Below are positions 23,802-33,300 of a stretch of DNA of 34,096 nucleotides, piece after piece (position 1 is the first letter of the stretch; each line of letters begins with the position of its first letter). The translations under genes and the position numbers were made by a program. The stretch comes from Clostridia bacterium (GTDB lineage Bacteria; Bacillota; Clostridia; Christensenellales; Aristaeellaceae). Location: assembly GCA_017938695.1 (NCBI GenBank), contig JAGBBA010000073.1, positions 1 to 34,096 of the forward strand, read 5' to 3'. Under the pieces are notes generated by a model. That model saw only the letters and a list, made by a program, of their open reading frames with translations. It ran no database searches and was not told the origin of the DNA.

Positions 23802-25211
23802 ATGATGGATAAACTCCATGAGGAGTGCGGTGTATTTGGTATTTTCCGCCGCTCGGACGATACGGTTGTGCCGGAGACCTACCACGCACTCTACGCCCTG
23901 CAGCACCGTGGCCAGGAGAGCTGCGGTATTGCGGTGAATACCGACGGTGTGATCACCTGCCACAAGGGTCCCGGCCTGGTGAATGAAGTTTTCACCCGTG
24001 AAACCCTGCTGAAAATGCAGGAGGGCCACATGGCCATCGGCCACTGCCTGTATGGCTCGGTGGGCAATGCCAGTGAGAACATCCAGCCGCTGCTGATCAA
24101 CCACATGAAGGGTGCCATGGCCCTGGCCCACAATGGCTGCCTGACCAATGGCCTGGAGATCCGCGAGGAGCTGGAAAAGAAGGGCATGATCTTCCATACC
24201 TCCTCCAACAGCGAAGTGATCGCCTACGCCATCATTCAGGAACGGGTGCGCTGCGGCTCCATTGAAGAGGCTGTCCGCGCTGCCATGAAGGTCATCAAGG
24301 GTGCATACTCCCTGGTGATCATGAGCCCCACCAAGCTCATCGCTGCCCGCGACCCCCAGGGCATCCGTCCGCTGTGCATGGGCACCATGGGCGATGATGT
24401 GGTGTTCGCTTCTGAATCCTGCGCATTCAATGCCATTGGTGCCACCTTCCAGCGGGATATTGAGCCCGGCGAAGTGGTGGTTGTCACCAAGGACGGCGTG
24501 AAGAGCTACAAGCCGGAAGTGAAGGAAAAGACCGGCCTGTGCGTGTTTGAATACATCTACAATGCCCGGCCCGATTCCGTCATCGACGGTGCCAGCGTGC
24601 ATGAGGCCCGCCTGCAGGCCGGTGCCTTCCTGGCCCAGGAGCATCCCGTGGAGGCCGATGTGGTCATCGGCGTGCCGGACAGCGGCCTGGACGCTGCCCT
24701 GGGTTATGCCCGGGAGAGCGGCATTCCCTACGGCATTGGCTTTATCAAGAACAAGTACATTGGCCGCACCTTCATCCAGCCCACCCAGAAGGAGCGGCAG
24801 GATGCGGTGCGCATCAAGCTAAACGTGGTTTCTGCCACGGTGAAGGGCAAGCGCGTGGTGATGGTGGACGACTCCATCGTCCGCGGCACCACCTCCATCC
24901 CGATCATCAAGCTGCTGCGGGACGCCGGTGCCAAGGAAGTGCACATGCGGCTTTCCTCTCCGCCTTTCATCCGTCCTTGCTACTTCGGTACGGATGTGGC
25001 CTCGGTGGAGAACCTGATCGCCGCCAACCACACCATTGAGGAGATCCGCGACATCATCGGCGTGGATTCCCTGGGCTACCTGTCCGTGGAGGCTTGCGAC
25101 AAGCTGGCCAAGGGCTGTGGCCTGAGCTTCTGCAAGGGCTGCTTCACCGGCGAGTATCCGGTGGATCCGCCCAAGTGCGACCAGACGCCCCGGCATGAAA
25201 AACCTATTTGA
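23802..25211 (+). CDS. purF: Amidophosphoribosyltransferase PurF
   Basis: First committed step of purine synthesis: PRPP and glutamine to phosphoribosylamine. The 469-residue protein has the Ntn-glutaminase nucleophile Cys9 (EECGVFGIF), exposed after removal of an eight-residue propeptide as in B. subtilis. LYALQHRGQES, AHNGCLTN and ARDPQGIRPL mark the glutaminase domain, and the PRPP loop VVMVDDSIVRGTTS lies near residue 350. Cysteines in LSFCKGCFTGEYP fit the 4Fe-4S centre of the Bacillus-type enzyme. The start at 23802 has AGGAG at 10 nt; ATGs at 23796 and 23805 are alternatives. The enzyme is normally inhibited by AMP/GMP. Confidence 0.96.
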   Translation: MMDKLHEECGVFGIFRRSDDTVVPETYHALYALQHRGQESCGIAVNTDGVITCHKGPGLVNEVFTRETLLKMQEGHMAIGHCLYGSVGNASENIQPLLINHMKGAMALAHNGCLTNGLEIREELEKKGMIFHTSSNSEVIAYAIIQERVRCGSIEEAVRAAMKVIKGAYSLVIMSPTKLIAARDPQGIRPLCMGTMGDDVVFASESCAFNAIGATFQRDIEPGEVVVVTKDGVKSYKPEVKEKTGLCVFEYIYNARPDSVIDGASVHEARLQAGAFLAQEHPVEADVVIGVPDSGLDAALGYARESGIPYGIGFIKNKYIGRTFIQPTQKERQDAVRIKLNVVSATVKGKRVVMVDDSIVRGTTSIPIIKLLRDAGAKEVHMRLSSPPFIRPCYFGTDVASVENLIAANHTIEEIRDIIGVDSLGYLSVEACDKLAKGCGLSFCKGCFTGEYPVDPPKCDQTPRHEKPI

Positions 25212-25246
25212 CATATAAGCGACGCATATAGAAGGAGGATCTTCCC

Positions 25247-26290
25247 ATGAAGAGCGAGAGCGCAAGCTACAAGGCAGCCGGTGTGGACATCGTTGCCGGT
25301 TACCAGGCTGTGGAGCTGATGAAGAAGCACGTGGCCCGCACCAAGAACGAGGGCTGCATGGATGATATCGGCGGTTTCGGCGGCCTGTTCGGCCTGAACC
25401 TGGAGGGCATTAAGACCCCCGTGCTGGTTTCCGGCACCGACGGTGTGGGCACCAAGATCAAGCTGGCCATGCTGCTGGACAAGCACGACACCATCGGTAT
25501 CGACTGCGTGGCGATGTGCGTTAACGACGTGATCTGCTGCGGTGCCAAGCCCCTGTTCTTCCTGGACTACATTGCCTGCGGCAAGAACTATCCTGAGAAG
25601 ATCGCCTCCATCGTGGCTGGCGTGGCCGAGGGCTGCGTCCGTGCCGGTTCTGCGCTGATCGGCGGCGAAACCGCTGAGCATCCCGGCATGATGCCTGACG
25701 AAGATTACGACCTGGCTGGCTTCTCCGTGGGTGTGGTGGACAAGGATAAGATCATTGACCACAACACCATGAAGGCTGGCGACGTGATGATCGCCCTGCC
25801 CTCCACCGGTGTGCACTCCAACGGCTTCTCCCTGGTGCGCAAGGTCTTCGGCCTGGATGATCCCAACGCCAGCGACCGCACCTATCCCGAATTGGGCGAC
25901 AAGTCCCTGTGGGAAACCCTGCTGACCCCCACCAAGATCTATGTGAAGTCCGTGATGGCTCTGCTGAAGGAAATCCAGCCCCGTGCCATCAGCCACATCA
26001 CCGGCGGCGGCTTCTATGAGAATATCCCGCGTGCCCTGCCCGAAGGCCTGTGCGCCAAGATCAAGAAGAGCGATGTGCGTGTGCTGCCCATCTTCGACAT
26101 CATTGCCCGTGAAGGCAACGTGCCCGAGCGCGACATGTACAACACCTACAACATGGGTGTGGGCATGCTGATCACCGTGGCCAAGGAAGACGCCGACAAG
26201 GCCCTGGAAATCCTCCACGCCAACGACGAGCCCGGCGCGTACATCCTGGGCGAGATCGTGGAAGGCGAGAAGGGTGTGGAACTGTGGTAA
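25247..26290 (+). CDS. purM: Phosphoribosylformylglycinamidine cyclo-ligase PurM (AIR synthetase)
   Basis: Purine step 5: closes FGAM to AIR with ATP. The 347-residue protein has the family N-terminus SYKAAGVDIVAGYQAVE, LVSGTDGVGTKIKLA near residue 65, IDCVAMCVNDVICCGAKPLFFLDY, GGETAEHPGMM and the late ISHITGGGFYENIPR and YNTYNMGVGM. ATG 25247 follows AAGGAGG (25232-25238) at 8 nt. It overlaps purN by 7 nt. Confidence 0.97.
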   Translation: MKSESASYKAAGVDIVAGYQAVELMKKHVARTKNEGCMDDIGGFGGLFGLNLEGIKTPVLVSGTDGVGTKIKLAMLLDKHDTIGIDCVAMCVNDVICCGAKPLFFLDYIACGKNYPEKIASIVAGVAEGCVRAGSALIGGETAEHPGMMPDEDYDLAGFSVGVVDKDKIIDHNTMKAGDVMIALPSTGVHSNGFSLVRKVFGLDDPNASDRTYPELGDKSLWETLLTPTKIYVKSVMALLKEIQPRAISHITGGGFYENIPRALPEGLCAKIKKSDVRVLPIFDIIAREGNVPERDMYNTYNMGVGMLITVAKEDADKALEILHANDEPGAYILGEIVEGEKGVELW

Positions 26291-26907
26291 GAGTTGCTGT
26301 ACTGGTTTCCGGCGGCGGCACCAACCTGCAGGCCATCATTGATGCGCAGCTCCGGGGCGAGCTGGGCGGCGGCGAGATCGCTGCGGTGATCTCCACCAAG
26401 GAAGGTGCTTACGCCCTGGAGCGGGCCGCCAAGGCTGGCATTCCCGGCTATGTGATTCCCCGCAAGGCCTATGAATCCAACCAGGCCATGACCATCGCGC
26501 TGGTGGAAAAGCTCAAGGAGCTGGATATCCAGCTGGTGGTGCTGGCAGGCTGCATGGTGATCTTCTCCCATGAGCTGGTGGACAATTACCCCAACGCCAT
26601 CATGAATGTGCATCCGGCGCTGATCCCTTCCTTCTGCGGCAAGGGTTTCTACGGCCTGCATGTGCATGAAGCCGCACTGAATTACGGCGTGAAGCTTTCC
26701 GGTGCCACGGTGCACTTTGTTTCCGAAGAGTGCGACGGTGGCCCCATCATCGCCCAGAAGGCTGTGCCTGTGCTGGAAGGCGATACCCCTGAAACCCTGC
26801 AAAAGCGCATCATGGAGGAAGCTGAATGGAAGCTGCTTCCCGAAGCGATTTCCCTGTTCTGTCAAGGCCGGATCACTGTGGAAGGCCGCAACGTGAGGAT
26901 CAACTGA
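26284..26907 (+). CDS. purN: Phosphoribosylglycinamide formyltransferase PurN
   Basis: Purine step 3: adds a formyl group from 10-formyltetrahydrofolate to GAR. The 207-residue protein has VAVLVSGGGTNLQAIID at the start, the active-site NVHPALIPSFCGKG (Asn and His of the NxH motif) near residue 105 and SEECDGGPIIAQ with the catalytic Asp near residue 145. The start is GTG 26284, inside the purM stop region (7-nt overlap), without a strong ribosome site, so translation is probably coupled to purM. Confidence 0.95.
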   Translation: MVRVAVLVSGGGTNLQAIIDAQLRGELGGGEIAAVISTKEGAYALERAAKAGIPGYVIPRKAYESNQAMTIALVEKLKELDIQLVVLAGCMVIFSHELVDNYPNAIMNVHPALIPSFCGKGFYGLHVHEAALNYGVKLSGATVHFVSEECDGGPIIAQKAVPVLEGDTPETLQKRIMEEAEWKLLPEAISLFCQGRITVEGRNVRIN

Positions 26908-26921
26908 GGAGGAACAACCAT

Positions 26922-27653
26922 ATGCAGACCTACGATTTGAACGAACTCCTTGCTGGCAATACCTATCCCGGCCGCGGCATCGTGCTGGGCTTGGACGAAA
27001 CTGGCGAAAACGCTGTGATCGTGTACTTCATCATGGGCCGCAGCGTCAACAGCCGCAACCGCATCTTTGAAGAAACCGATGAGGGCATCATCACCAAGGC
27101 CTATGACGAGAGCAAGATGACCGATCCCCACCTGATCATCTACGCCCCCGTGCGCGCCCTGCCCGACGGCATGACCACCATCGTCACCAACGGCGACCAG
27201 ACCGATACCATCTACGATTTCATGAAGGACGGCAAGACCTTCGAGGATGCCCTGCGCACCCGCACCTTCGAGGATGACCGCCCCAACTGGACCCCCCGCA
27301 TCTCCGGCGTGGTGAAGGTGGAGGACGGCAAGGCCGAATACAAGCTGTCCATCCTCAAGAGCGACTGCGGCGACGAGAACAGCGTCCTGCGCTACTTCTA
27401 CGACTACTGCCAGCCCAAGGCGGGCGAGGGCCGCTTCATCCATACCTATGTGGGCGACGGTAACCCCATTCCTTCCTTCGAGGGCGAGCCTGAGAAGGTG
27501 ACCCTGAAGGGCGATATCGAGCAGCTGGCCCTGAACACCTGGCAGAACTTGAATGAGGACAACAAGGTTTCCCTGTATGTTTCCTTCATCAATCTGAAGA
27601 ACGGCGAAACCGACAGCATTATTATCAACAAGCACGAGCAGGATGAGGAGTGA
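26922..27653 (+). CDS. purO: IMP cyclohydrolase, PurO-like (archaeal type)
   Basis: Last purine step: closes FAICAR to IMP. The 243-residue protein belongs to the IMP cyclohydrolase family first described in archaea (PurO), not to the N-terminal domain of bacterial PurH. Family-like segments are NTYPGRGIVLGLDETGENA near residue 12, IVYFIMGRSVNSRNRIF near residue 35 and PRISGVVKVEDG near residue 125. ATG 26922 follows AGGAGG (26907-26912) at 9 nt; the ribosome site overlaps the purN stop. Directly followed by a stand-alone AICAR formyltransferase, which supplies its substrate, so the two together replace PurH. Confidence 0.87.
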   Translation: MQTYDLNELLAGNTYPGRGIVLGLDETGENAVIVYFIMGRSVNSRNRIFEETDEGIITKAYDESKMTDPHLIIYAPVRALPDGMTTIVTNGDQTDTIYDFMKDGKTFEDALRTRTFEDDRPNWTPRISGVVKVEDGKAEYKLSILKSDCGDENSVLRYFYDYCQPKAGEGRFIHTYVGDGNPIPSFEGEPEKVTLKGDIEQLALNTWQNLNEDNKVSLYVSFINLKNGETDSIIINKHEQDEE

Positions 27654-27658
27654 GAACC

Positions 27659-28831
27659 ATGACGGAACTGGAACTGAAGTATGGCTGCAACCCCAACCAG
27701 AAGCCTTCCCGTATTTTCATGAACGAGGGCCAGCTGCCCATTGAGGTGCTCAATGGCAAGCCCGGCTATATTAACTTCCTGGACGCCCTGAACGGCTGGC
27801 AGCTGGTGAAGGAGCTGAAGGAGGCCACCGGCCTGCCTGCTGCTGCTTCTTTCAAGCATGTGAGCCCCGCCGGTGCCGCCGTGGGTATGCCCCTGGACGA
27901 GACCCTGCGCAAGATCTACTTCGTGGGCGACGTGGAGCTGTCCCCCCTGGCCTGTGCCTATGCCCGCGCCCGCGGTGCTGACCGCATGTCCTCCTTCGGC
28001 GACTGGATCAGCCTTTCCGACGTGTGCGACAAGGCCACCGCGCTGCTGATCAAGCCCGAGGTGTCCGACGGCGTGATCGCCCCCGGCTACACCGACGAGG
28101 CCATGGAGATCCTGATGCAGAAGCGCAAGGGCGGCTACAACATCGTCAAAATTGACCCCGACTACAAGCCCGACCCCATCGAGCGCAAGCAGGTGTTCGG
28201 CGTGGTGTTCGAGCAGGGCCGCAACGAGTTTGAAATCAACAACGCCCTGCTGGACGACATCGTGACCAAGAACAAGGATCTGCCCGAGGACGCCCGCCGC
28301 GACCTGATCATCGCCCTGATCACCCTGAAGTACACCCAGTCCAACTCCGTGTGCTACGCCAAGGGCGGCCAGGCCATCGGCATCGGCGCAGGCCAGCAGA
28401 GCCGTATCCACTGCACCCGTCTGGCCGGCCAGAAGGCCGACAACTGGCTGCTGCGCCAGCATCCCAAGGTCCTGAACCTGCCCTTCGTTGAGAAGATCGC
28501 CCGTCCCGACCGCGACAACACCATCGACGTCTACATCTCCGACGACGCCGACGAAGTGCTGGCCGACGGCCGCTGGCAGCGTTTCTTCACCGAGCAGCCT
28601 GAAGTGCTGACCCGTGAAGAGAAGCGCGCCTGGCTGGATCAGCAGACTGGTGTTGCCCTGGGCAGCGACGCCTTCTTCCCCTTCGGCGACAACATCGAGC
28701 GTGCTAAGCGCAGCGGCGTGAGCTATGTGGCTCAGCCCGGCGGCTCCATCCGCGACGACCAGGTGATCGAAACCTGCGACCTGTACAATATGGTGATGAG
28801 TTTCACCCACATGCGCCTCTTCCACCACTAA
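27659..28831 (+). CDS. purH: AICAR formyltransferase, stand-alone (PurH C-terminal domain type)
   Basis: Penultimate purine step: formylates AICAR with 10-formyltetrahydrofolate. The 390-residue protein contains only the AICARFT part of PurH: LKYGCNPNQKPSRIF at the very N-terminus, the catalytic Lys-His in SFKHVSPAGAAVG near residue 66, and YTQSNSVCYAKGGQAIGIG then GQQSRIHCTRLAG near residues 230-260. The MGS-like cyclohydrolase domain that starts normal PurH (about 200 residues) is absent and there is no frameshift remnant upstream; PurO fills that place. ATG 27659 follows AGGAG (27646-27650) at 8 nt; GTG 27650 is a weaker alternative. A terminator follows 6 nt after the stop. Confidence 0.92.
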   Translation: MTELELKYGCNPNQKPSRIFMNEGQLPIEVLNGKPGYINFLDALNGWQLVKELKEATGLPAAASFKHVSPAGAAVGMPLDETLRKIYFVGDVELSPLACAYARARGADRMSSFGDWISLSDVCDKATALLIKPEVSDGVIAPGYTDEAMEILMQKRKGGYNIVKIDPDYKPDPIERKQVFGVVFEQGRNEFEINNALLDDIVTKNKDLPEDARRDLIIALITLKYTQSNSVCYAKGGQAIGIGAGQQSRIHCTRLAGQKADNWLLRQHPKVLNLPFVEKIARPDRDNTIDVYISDDADEVLADGRWQRFFTEQPEVLTREEKRAWLDQQTGVALGSDAFFPFGDNIERAKRSGVSYVAQPGGSIRDDQVIETCDLYNMVMSFTHMRLFHH

Positions 28832-28837
28832 GAAAAT

Positions 28838-28875
28838 GTGCCAGCCCGACGGAAATATCCCTCGGGCGCACTTTT
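28838..28875 (+). terminator. Intrinsic terminator between purH and purD
   Basis: GTGC, CA bulge, GCCCGA pairs with TCGGGC, GCAC (28838-28849 with 28862-28871), with a further GGA/TCC pairing in the loop, followed by TTTT. It divides the purine genes into two expression blocks; no clear promoter was found between it and purD, so purD-purL may rely on read-through. Confidence 0.8.
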
Positions 28876-28920
28876 GCGTAAACCCCACCCCAAAAGAAAG
28901 CACAAAAAAGCGGGTTTCGA

Positions 28921-28998
28921 AAGGGTCGAAGACCCTTCGCGGGATTCCCAAGGGCAGGGCCCTTGGGTAGGGTTTCCAAAGGGACAAAGTCCCTTTGG
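28921..28998. repeat. Train of three triloop hairpins before purD
   Basis: Perfect hairpins at 28921-28937 (7 bp, loop GAA), 28947-28967 (9 bp, loop AGG) and 28976-28998 (10 bp, loop AAA), joined by CGGGATTCC- and TAGGGTTTCC-type linkers. The order and linkers are nearly those of 16158-16250. The array fills the spacer between the terminator and the purD ribosome site. Confidence 0.7.
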
Positions 28999-29032
28999 TC
29001 GCCGCAGGCGAAACGTGCTGATGGAGGATAAA

Positions 29033-30313
29033 ATGAAAGTATTGATCGTTGGCGGCGGTGGCCGCGAGCATACGATTGCGACCAAGATCGCTGAAAATCC
29101 CAGCGTGACCAAGCTCTACGCCGCGCCCGGCAACGGCGGCATGGCGGACATCTGCGAGCTGGTGCCGCTGAAGGCCACGGATATCACCGGCATCACTGCG
29201 TTCTGCAAGGAAAACGAGATGGACTACGTGGTGGTGGCTCCGGATGATCCCCTGTGCCTGGGCCTGGTGGATCTGCTGGCCGAGGCGGGCATCCCTGCCT
29301 TTGGCCCGGAAAAGAAGGCCGCCATTATCGAGGGCAGCAAGGTCTTCTCCAAGAACCTGATGAAGAAATACGGCATTCCCACCGCGGCCTATGAAGCCTG
29401 TGATGAGTATGACGAGGCAGTGGCCTACATCAACAGCCTGCCCGAAGGCCCCCTGGTGGTGAAGGCTGACGGCCTGGCCCTGGGCAAGGGCGTGCTGATC
29501 TGCCAGAACAAGGCAGAAGCACTGGATGCTGTCAGTACCATGATGCAGCACAACGCCTTCGGTGCGTCTGGCCACCGCGTGGTGATTGAGGAGTTCCTCA
29601 CCGGCCCCGAAGTATCCGTGCTGGCCTTCACCGACGGCAAGGTGGTGAAGCCCATGGTGTCCTCCATGGATCACAAGCGCGCGCTGGATCACGACGAGGG
29701 CCTGAACACCGGCGGCATGGGTACCATCGCGCCCAACCCCTGCTACACCCCCGAACTGGCCGAACGCTGCATGAAGGAGATCTTCCTGCCCACCATCAAC
29801 GCCATGAACGCCGAGGGCCGCACCTTCAAGGGCTGCCTGTACTTTGGCCTGATGATGACGCCCAACGGCCCCAAGGTCATCGAGTACAACTGCCGCTTCG
29901 GCGACCCGGAGACCCAGGTGGTGCTGCCGCTGCTCAAGAGCGACCTTTTGACCATCATGCAGGCCACCACCAACGGTACCCTGGCGGAGACCGAGGTGGT
30001 CTTCGACGACGGCGCGGCGGCCTGCGTGGTGCTGGCCAGCGGCGGCTATCCCCAGAAGTACCAGACCGGCTATCCCATCTCCGGCCTGAAGGAAGCAGGG
30101 GAGAGTGCCTGCGTCTTCCACGCCGGCACCAAGCTGGGTGAGAATGGCGAGATCCTCACTTCCGGCGGCCGCGTGCTGGGCGTGACAGCCACCGCCGACA
30201 ACCTGAAGGAAGCTGTTGCCAAGGCCTATGCTGCGGCGGAGAAGATCAGCTTCACCGACCTGCACAAGCGCAATGATATCGGCCAGAGGGCCCTGATGGA
30301 GGTACAAGCATGA
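29033..30313 (+). CDS. purD: Phosphoribosylamine-glycine ligase PurD (GAR synthetase)
   Basis: Purine step 2: joins glycine to phosphoribosylamine with ATP. The 426-residue ATP-grasp protein starts MKVLIVGGGGREHTIATKI, then AAPGNGGMAD, FGPEKKAAIIEGSKVFSK, the ATP-grasp stretch PLVVKADGLALGKGVLIC near residue 140, HDEGLNTGGMGTIAPNP and EYNCRFGDPETQVVLPLL. ATG 29033 follows GGAGG (29023-29027) at 5 nt; an in-frame ATG four codons earlier overlaps that ribosome site. Its stop overlaps the purL start (ATGA). Confidence 0.97.
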   Translation: MKVLIVGGGGREHTIATKIAENPSVTKLYAAPGNGGMADICELVPLKATDITGITAFCKENEMDYVVVAPDDPLCLGLVDLLAEAGIPAFGPEKKAAIIEGSKVFSKNLMKKYGIPTAAYEACDEYDEAVAYINSLPEGPLVVKADGLALGKGVLICQNKAEALDAVSTMMQHNAFGASGHRVVIEEFLTGPEVSVLAFTDGKVVKPMVSSMDHKRALDHDEGLNTGGMGTIAPNPCYTPELAERCMKEIFLPTINAMNAEGRTFKGCLYFGLMMTPNGPKVIEYNCRFGDPETQVVLPLLKSDLLTIMQATTNGTLAETEVVFDDGAAACVVLASGGYPQKYQTGYPISGLKEAGESACVFHAGTKLGENGEILTSGGRVLGVTATADNLKEAVAKAYAAAEKISFTDLHKRNDIGQRALMEVQA

Positions 30314-33300
30314 GCGTTAAGCGCATTTATGTAGAGAAGATGCCTGATTATGCCGTAGAGGCCAAACATCTTCTGTGGGAGATCCGCCACATTCTGCTGA
30401 TCAAGAACATCACCGGTCTGCGTTTCCTGAACCGCTACGACGTGGAAGGCGTGACCGATGAGCTGTACAACACCTGCAAGCCCATCGTTTTCTCCGAGCC
30501 TCAGGTGGACGTGACCTATGACAAGCTGCCCGAGGGCGGCAAGGCCGTGTTCGCTGTGGAATACCTGCCCGGCCAGTACGACCAGCGCGCTGCCTCCTGC
30601 GAGGAGTGCATCCAGCTGGTGGGCCAGTGTGAGCGTCCCACCGTACGCACCGCCCGCGTGTACATCCTGGAGGGCGACTTCACCGAGGATGAGCTGAACA
30701 AGGTGAAGAAGCACGTGATCAACCCCGTCGAAAGCCGCGAGGCTGACCTGGCGGAAAAGGCCACCCTGCAGCAGAATTATGAAACCCCTGACCATGTGGA
30801 AACCCTCACCGGCTTCACCACCATGGACATGGACGCTGTGCAGGAATTCGTGAAGAAGTACGGCCTGGCCATGGACAAGGACGACCTGGCCTTCTGCCGC
30901 GACTACTTCGCCAGCGAGAAGCGCGATCCCACCCTCACCGAGATCCGCATGATCGACACCTACTGGTCCGATCACTGCCGCCATACCACCTTCCTGACCA
31001 CCATCGACGAGATGAACATCGAGAAGGTGGCCGTGGAGAAGGCCTTCAAGCGTTACCTGATGGCCCGCGAAACCGTGTACGGTGACCGCATCTCCAAGAA
31101 GCCCATCAACCTGATGGACATGGCCACCATGGGCGGCAAGTATCTGAAGAAGATCGGCCAGACCCCCAACATCGACGTGAGCGAGGAGATCAACGCCTGC
31201 TCCATCAAGATCGACGTGGACGTGAACGGCGTGAACGAGCCCTGGCTGCTCATGTTCAAGAACGAGACCCACAACCACCCCACCGAGATCGAGCCCTTCG
31301 GCGGTGCAGCCACCTGCCTGGGCGGTGCCATCCGCGACCCGCTGTCCGGCCGTACCTATGTGTACCAGGCCATGCGCGTCACCGGTGCGGCTGATCCCCT
31401 GGTGCCCGTGGCTGATACCATGCCCGGCAAGCTGCCCCAGCGCAAGCTGGTGACCACCGCTGCCGCCGGCTATTCCTCCTACGGCAACCAGATCGGCCTG
31501 GCCACCGGCCTGGTGGACGAGCAGTATCACCCCGGCTACGCTGCCAAGCGTCTGGAGATCGGCGCGGTGGTGGGCGCGGCTCCTGCCAAGAACGTCCGCC
31601 GCGATGTGCCTGCCCCCGGTGACAAGATCGTCCTGCTGGGCGGCCGCACCGGCCGCGACGGCATCGGCGGTGCCACTGGTTCCTCCAAGAGCCACAAGCT
31701 GGAGTCCATCGAGACCTGCGGTGCCGAGGTGCAGAAGGGCAACGCCCCCACCGAGCGCAAGCTGCAGCGTCTGTTCCGCAATGGCGAAGTGACCCGGCTG
31801 ATCAAGCGTTGCAACGACTTTGGCGCGGGCGGCGTTTCCGTGGCCATCGGAGAACTGGCCGACGGCCTGATGATCGAGCTGGACAAGGTGCCGAAGAAGT
31901 ACGACGGTCTGGACGGCACCGAGCTGGCCATTTCCGAATCCCAGGAACGCATGGCTGTGGTGCTGGCCGCGGAAGATGTAGAAGCCTTCATGGCCGCTGC
32001 CCGCGATGAGAACCTGGAGGCCACCGTGGTGGCTGAAGTCACCGCCGAGCCCCGTCTGCGCATGACCTGGAAGGGCAACACCATCGTTGACCTGAGCCGC
32101 GAGTTCCTCAACTCCAACGGTGCTGAGAAGCACACCACTGTGGCCGTGCCTGAGGACAGCGTGCAGCAGGTGACCTTCGAGGGCGGCACCGTGGCCGAGA
32201 AGTTTGCCAACATGGTGGGCGACCTGAACATCTGCTCCAAGCAGGGCCTGAGCGAACGCTTCGACGCCACCATCGGCGCGGCCACCGTGCTGATGCCCTA
32301 CGGCGGTGCCCGTCAGCTGACCCCCAACCAGGCCATGGTGGCCAAGCTGCCCGTGCTGGAAGGCGTTACCGATACCGTGTCCGGCATGGCCTACGGCTTC
32401 CACCCCGAGATCCTCAGCCAGAGCCCCTACGAGGGTTCCTACCTGGCTGTCATCGAGTCCGTCACCAAGCTGGTGGCCGTTGGCTTCGACTACAAGGAAG
32501 CCTACCTGACCTTCCAGGAGTACTTCGAGCGCATGACCTCCGATCCCAAGCGTTGGGGCAAGCCCTTTGCTGCGCTGCTGGGTGCCTTCGATGCCCAGCT
32601 GGATCTGAACATCGCCTCCATCGGCGGCAAGGACTCCATGTCCGGCACCTTCGAGAAGATGGACGTGCCCCCGACCCTGTGCTCCTTCGCCGTGGCTCCC
32701 GGCAAGGCCAGCGAAGTGATTTCTCCCGAGTTCAAGGCCGCCGGCCATGAGATCCGCCTGCTGAGCTGCGATCCCCACGACACCGCTGCCCTGACCGCCA
32801 ACTACGACGCCGTGCGCGAGGGCATCCTGTCCGGCAAGATTGTGGCTGCCTGGGCACTGGGCCTGGGCGGTGTGGCGGAAGGCCTGTTCAAGATGGGCCT
32901 GGGCAACGCCATCGGCACCCGCGTGGACGACGATTACGAGGGCGACCTGTTCGCCCAGCAGATCGGCGCGATGCTCATCGAGTGCGCCGAGCCCTGCGAC
33001 CTGGGCGTGAAGGTGGGCGACACCATCCCTGAGTGGGCCCTGGAATACGAAGGAGACCGCATTGACCTCGCTCCCATGCAGGAGATCTACGAGGGCAAGC
33101 TGGAGAAGGTCTTCAAGTATCGCGGCCGCACCGGCGAAACCACCGAGAAGTTCACCCACAAGGCTGAAAAGCGCGTGGCTTCCGCCATCCATGTGGCCAA
33201 GCCCCTGGCGTTCATCCCTGTGTTCCCTGGCACCAACTGCGAATACGACACCGCCCGTGCGGTGGAGCGTGCCGGCGGCAAGGCGGAGATCCTGGTGATC

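Noticed and set aside
27446-30307. Minus-strand open frame of 953 codons opposite purO, purH and purD
   Set aside because: Same antisense artefact of GC-rich codon use; it crosses three recognised genes, a terminator and a hairpin array.
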